Assembly (NCBI GenBank): GCA_029288515.1
Contig: JARIHB010000045.1
Location: 1-7,489 of the forward strand
Direction of reading: 5' to 3'
DNA length: 7,489 bases
Source of the DNA: Candidatus Saccharimonadota bacterium
GTDB taxonomy: Bacteria > Patescibacteriota > Saccharimonadia > Saccharimonadales > UBA4665
The translations under genes were made by a program, and so were the position numbers. Position 1 is the stretch's first letter. Every line of letters begins with the position of its first letter. The notes under the pieces are model-generated. The model searched no databases and had not been told where the DNA came from. It saw nothing but the letters and a program-made list of their open reading frames with translations. Below are positions 6,480 through 7,489 of the stretch, one piece after another.

Positions 6480-6536
6480 ATCCTTTCTGCGTTTGCCGCG
6501 GAAAGGATTGCCACACAAGCAATATCTCTCCCGCGG
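6480..6536 (-). promoter_or_regulatory. metK expression platform: Shine-Dalgarno sequestrator and alternative pairing
   Basis: The metK Shine-Dalgarno lies in GAAAGGAT (6487-6480), 5 bases before the ATG. It pairs perfectly over 8 bp with ATCCTTTC (6508-6501), which would hide it. The 5' arm of that stem, ATCCTTTCCGCGG (6508-6496), can instead pair with CCGCGGGAGAGAT (6536-6524) over 13 positions, with two G-U pairs and one C-A mismatch. That upstream partner is the 3' half of hairpin P4 plus the start of the 3' strand of P1. So a folded aptamer and a free Shine-Dalgarno look mutually exclusive: ligand bound means the site is hidden, ligand absent means it is open. Pairings are seen directly; the switch logic is inferred. 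The run after the sequestrator is ATTTT then ATG, so translational control is more likely than termination. Confidence 0.6.
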
Positions 6537-6631
6537 TTTTACGCGGGCTAGATGGAGCACCTTATTGCTACGCAACAGGTTGCCGGCAGATCAACAAGCT
6601 AGATCTCTCCCTGCACTCTTTATATTTCTTA
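6517..6631 (-). ncRNA. SAM-I/SAM-IV superfamily riboswitch aptamer ahead of metK
   Basis: Read on the minus strand, P1 is formed by AAGAAATAT (6630-6622) and ATATTGCTT (6525-6517), 9 positions with one A-G mismatch plus a possible closing U-G. Next comes AAAGAGTGCAG (J1/2 and the start of P2). P2 uses GCAG with CTGC or AGATC with GATCT. Then follow the conserved CCGGCAACC (6586-6578), a P3 hairpin with TTGC-GTA-GCAA, the conserved AAGGTGCT (6563-6556), and a P4 hairpin CCCGCG/CGCGGG (6547-6542, 6535-6530). GGCAACC and AAGGTGCT are the SAM-I/SAM-IV core strings. GAGTGC before P2 and GCCGGCAACC resemble SAM-IV, while P4 inside P1 is as in SAM-I. The SAM-I kink-turn sequence (GATGAA) is absent, so a variant class is likely. 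Its place before metK fits SAM feedback. Confidence 0.7.
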
Positions 6632-6647
6632 ATTGTTAAGTATCGGC

Positions 6648-6656
6648 AGTATAGCA
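6648..6656 (-). promoter_or_regulatory. Predicted extended -10 of the metK promoter
   Basis: TGCTATACT on the minus strand is the same nine bases as at the typA promoter. Transcription would begin near 6641, about 10 bases before P1 of the riboswitch, giving a leader of roughly 167 bases. No good -35 is seen at 16-18 bases (TTTTAT or similar), as is common for extended -10 promoters. The 222 bp between the upstream stop (6697) and metK are thus mostly accounted for by promoter, aptamer and expression platform. Confidence 0.6.
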
Positions 6657-6696
6657 TGCTGCGTGGTCAGATAAAAGGCACAGGCGCTCAGCTTTA

Positions 6697-7450
6697 TCAG
6701 TAGTGGTCTGCGTTTGGCAGCCACTCGTAGGCCATCGGCGGTGCTCCTCTGCCGGCCGCTTTAATGGCTGCCGCATGTTTAACTCTAGTTGCCGTCTCCG
6801 GTAAACCGAGTATATGTGCAGCCAGTTCGGCCTCATCGAGCGTAATTTTGCCTACGTGCAAGAAAAAGTTTGTCTTGTCCACCCCCATCACCTCACGGAC
6901 CAAGTCGAGTCCTTCATCATCGCCGCCAAACTTCGCTCTATACAGGGAAAATTCTATCTCTTGTTCTGTCATACCCAGCCGCTGTGCCGTCCGGCCAATA
7001 ATACCACCCAGCAGTATATCCGTCCCCAGATAGGCCTGCAGGAAGGGGCGCTTGCTGCTCGACTGTATGCGCATCTGTGTCATGTCGGTAAGAGCTTCGT
7101 CGAGTGATGAAGCATCCGTAATCACTCCGCCGGTACATCCTCCTGTTATCTCCACCCGAACATGCACATCCGGGCCCGTCACAATAACAAGCGGCTTCAC
7201 CTTTAAAAGGCTGCGCTGATGCACGCGCTCGTGTATCAAACCCACCTCATCTACGGTCGTTACGTGCCATGTCCATAAGACGCCAGCCTGTCCATCACAG
7301 TTACCTACGTCTGGCGGGGCATCGCCTTCGTTTATCTTTTTATAGGCTGCAACATAATTTTTAGGTTTCCGAAAGATACGTACAGGTCCCTGAGGCGGGC
7401 CGATCTCCACGTTAGCCAGACGGCCGATTTCCTCCAAGCCCGCATCGGCC
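6697..7450 (-). CDS. Unrecognised protein, C-terminal part (5' end lost at contig end)
   Basis: About 250 codons remain, running from the contig end to a TGA at 6697-6699, directly followed by TAA in another frame. Translated naively the frame begins MCIRDR, but those residues come from sequencing adapter; native coding sequence starts at 7450, inside the gene. I do not recognise the family. Visible parts, counted from the artificial Met, are a beta-rich region (VKPLVIVTGPDVHVRVEI, 90-107), GGCTGG (109-114), ASSLDEALTDM (119-129) and a likely helical C-terminal half (RTAQRLGMTEQEIEFSLYRA, 159-178). VDEVGLIHERVH (72-83) contains an HExxH string, but none of the other blocks of genes A and B is present. 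No signal peptide can be judged because the N-terminus is missing. The ending is soluble and charged. It lies upstream of metK on the same strand, separated by the metK promoter and riboswitch. Confidence 0.75.
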
Positions 7451-7489
7451 CTGTCTCTTATACACATCTGACGCTGCCGACGACTAGTC
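7451..7489. other. Nextera adapter sequence (artefact, not genome)
   Basis: 7451-7469 is CTGTCTCTTATACACATCT, the Tn5 mosaic end used in Nextera libraries. 7470-7483, GACGCTGCCGACGA, completes the reverse complement of the read-1 transposase adapter. The last six bases, CTAGTC, fit the start of an i5 index read (from memory, the reverse complement of TCGACTAG). This marks an untrimmed read end carried into the assembly. Everything from 7451 on should be removed, and the reading frame that starts in it (MCIRDR) is not biological. Confidence 0.97.

Noticed and set aside
6475..6522. TTG start at 6522 adding 16 residues to MetK
   Set aside because: It lies within the riboswitch and sequestrator, and the ATG at 6474 has a well-placed AAAGGA and fits the family length.
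6670..6698. Possible terminator after the partial gene (GATAAA with TTTATC around a GC-containing loop)
   Set aside because: The stem is only 6 bp and A/T-rich, the loop is long, and no separate U-run follows.
1..7450. Alternative genetic code (UGA as glycine, as in some CPR lineages)
   Set aside because: MetK and RarA have their expected glycines and read through without TGA, and the deaminase ends with TGA at its normal family length.
1..7450. CRISPR array, tRNA or rRNA genes, insertion sequence or prophage
   Set aside because: No spaced direct repeats, no tRNA-like cloverleaf or conserved rRNA strings, and no transposase or phage proteins were seen.

Overview
The window is a compact piece of a bacterial chromosome, about 50-55% GC by eye. 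It carries four recognisable housekeeping genes, two related genes of unknown function, one unidentified partial gene and short intergenic gaps. TAA, TAG and TGA all serve as stops, and the conserved proteins (MetK, RarA) read full length without in-frame TGA, so the standard bacterial code fits. The tight packing, small proteins, missing Shine-Dalgarno sequences and unfamiliar lineage-type genes suggest a Patescibacteria/CPR-like organism, possibly Saccharibacteria. That placement is inference. The right end (7451-7489) is not genome: it is Nextera sequencing adapter, so the window reaches a contig end from a tagmentation library.

Layout. 1-350 (-): N-terminal third of the translational GTPase TypA/BipA, with an extended -10 promoter and a hairpin in its short leader. 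488-1726 (+): putative HExxH metalloprotease-like protein A. 1721-2746 (-): adenosine deaminase-family enzyme whose stop overlaps that of A. 2842-4125 (+): protein B, a paralogue of A. 4146-5324 (+): RarA/MgsA AAA+ ATPase. 5335-6474 (-): MetK, S-adenosylmethionine synthetase. 6480-6631 (-): metK leader that looks like a SAM-I/SAM-IV superfamily riboswitch with a Shine-Dalgarno-sequestering expression platform. 6697-7450 (-): C-terminal 250 or so residues of an unrecognised protein, cut by the contig end.

How the parts fit. MetK makes SAM, and the structure in front of it should sense SAM and hide the metK ribosome binding site, giving end-product feedback. Proteins A and B share an N-terminal anchor motif, an HEGAH zinc-site motif, an EExxxES motif and a long conserved C-terminal block. 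Their start regions also share a TTGCA(C/G)-17-TAAGCT promoter-like element. They flank a deaminase gene on the opposite strand. Four genes (A, the deaminase, B and rarA) have a -10-like hexamer ending only 5-7 bases before the start codon and no usable Shine-Dalgarno, which suggests leaderless transcripts. typA and metK instead share a TGCTATACT extended -10 and have structured leaders.

The most interesting items are the metK riboswitch with its alternative pairing, the A/B family, and the split between leaderless and leadered genes.
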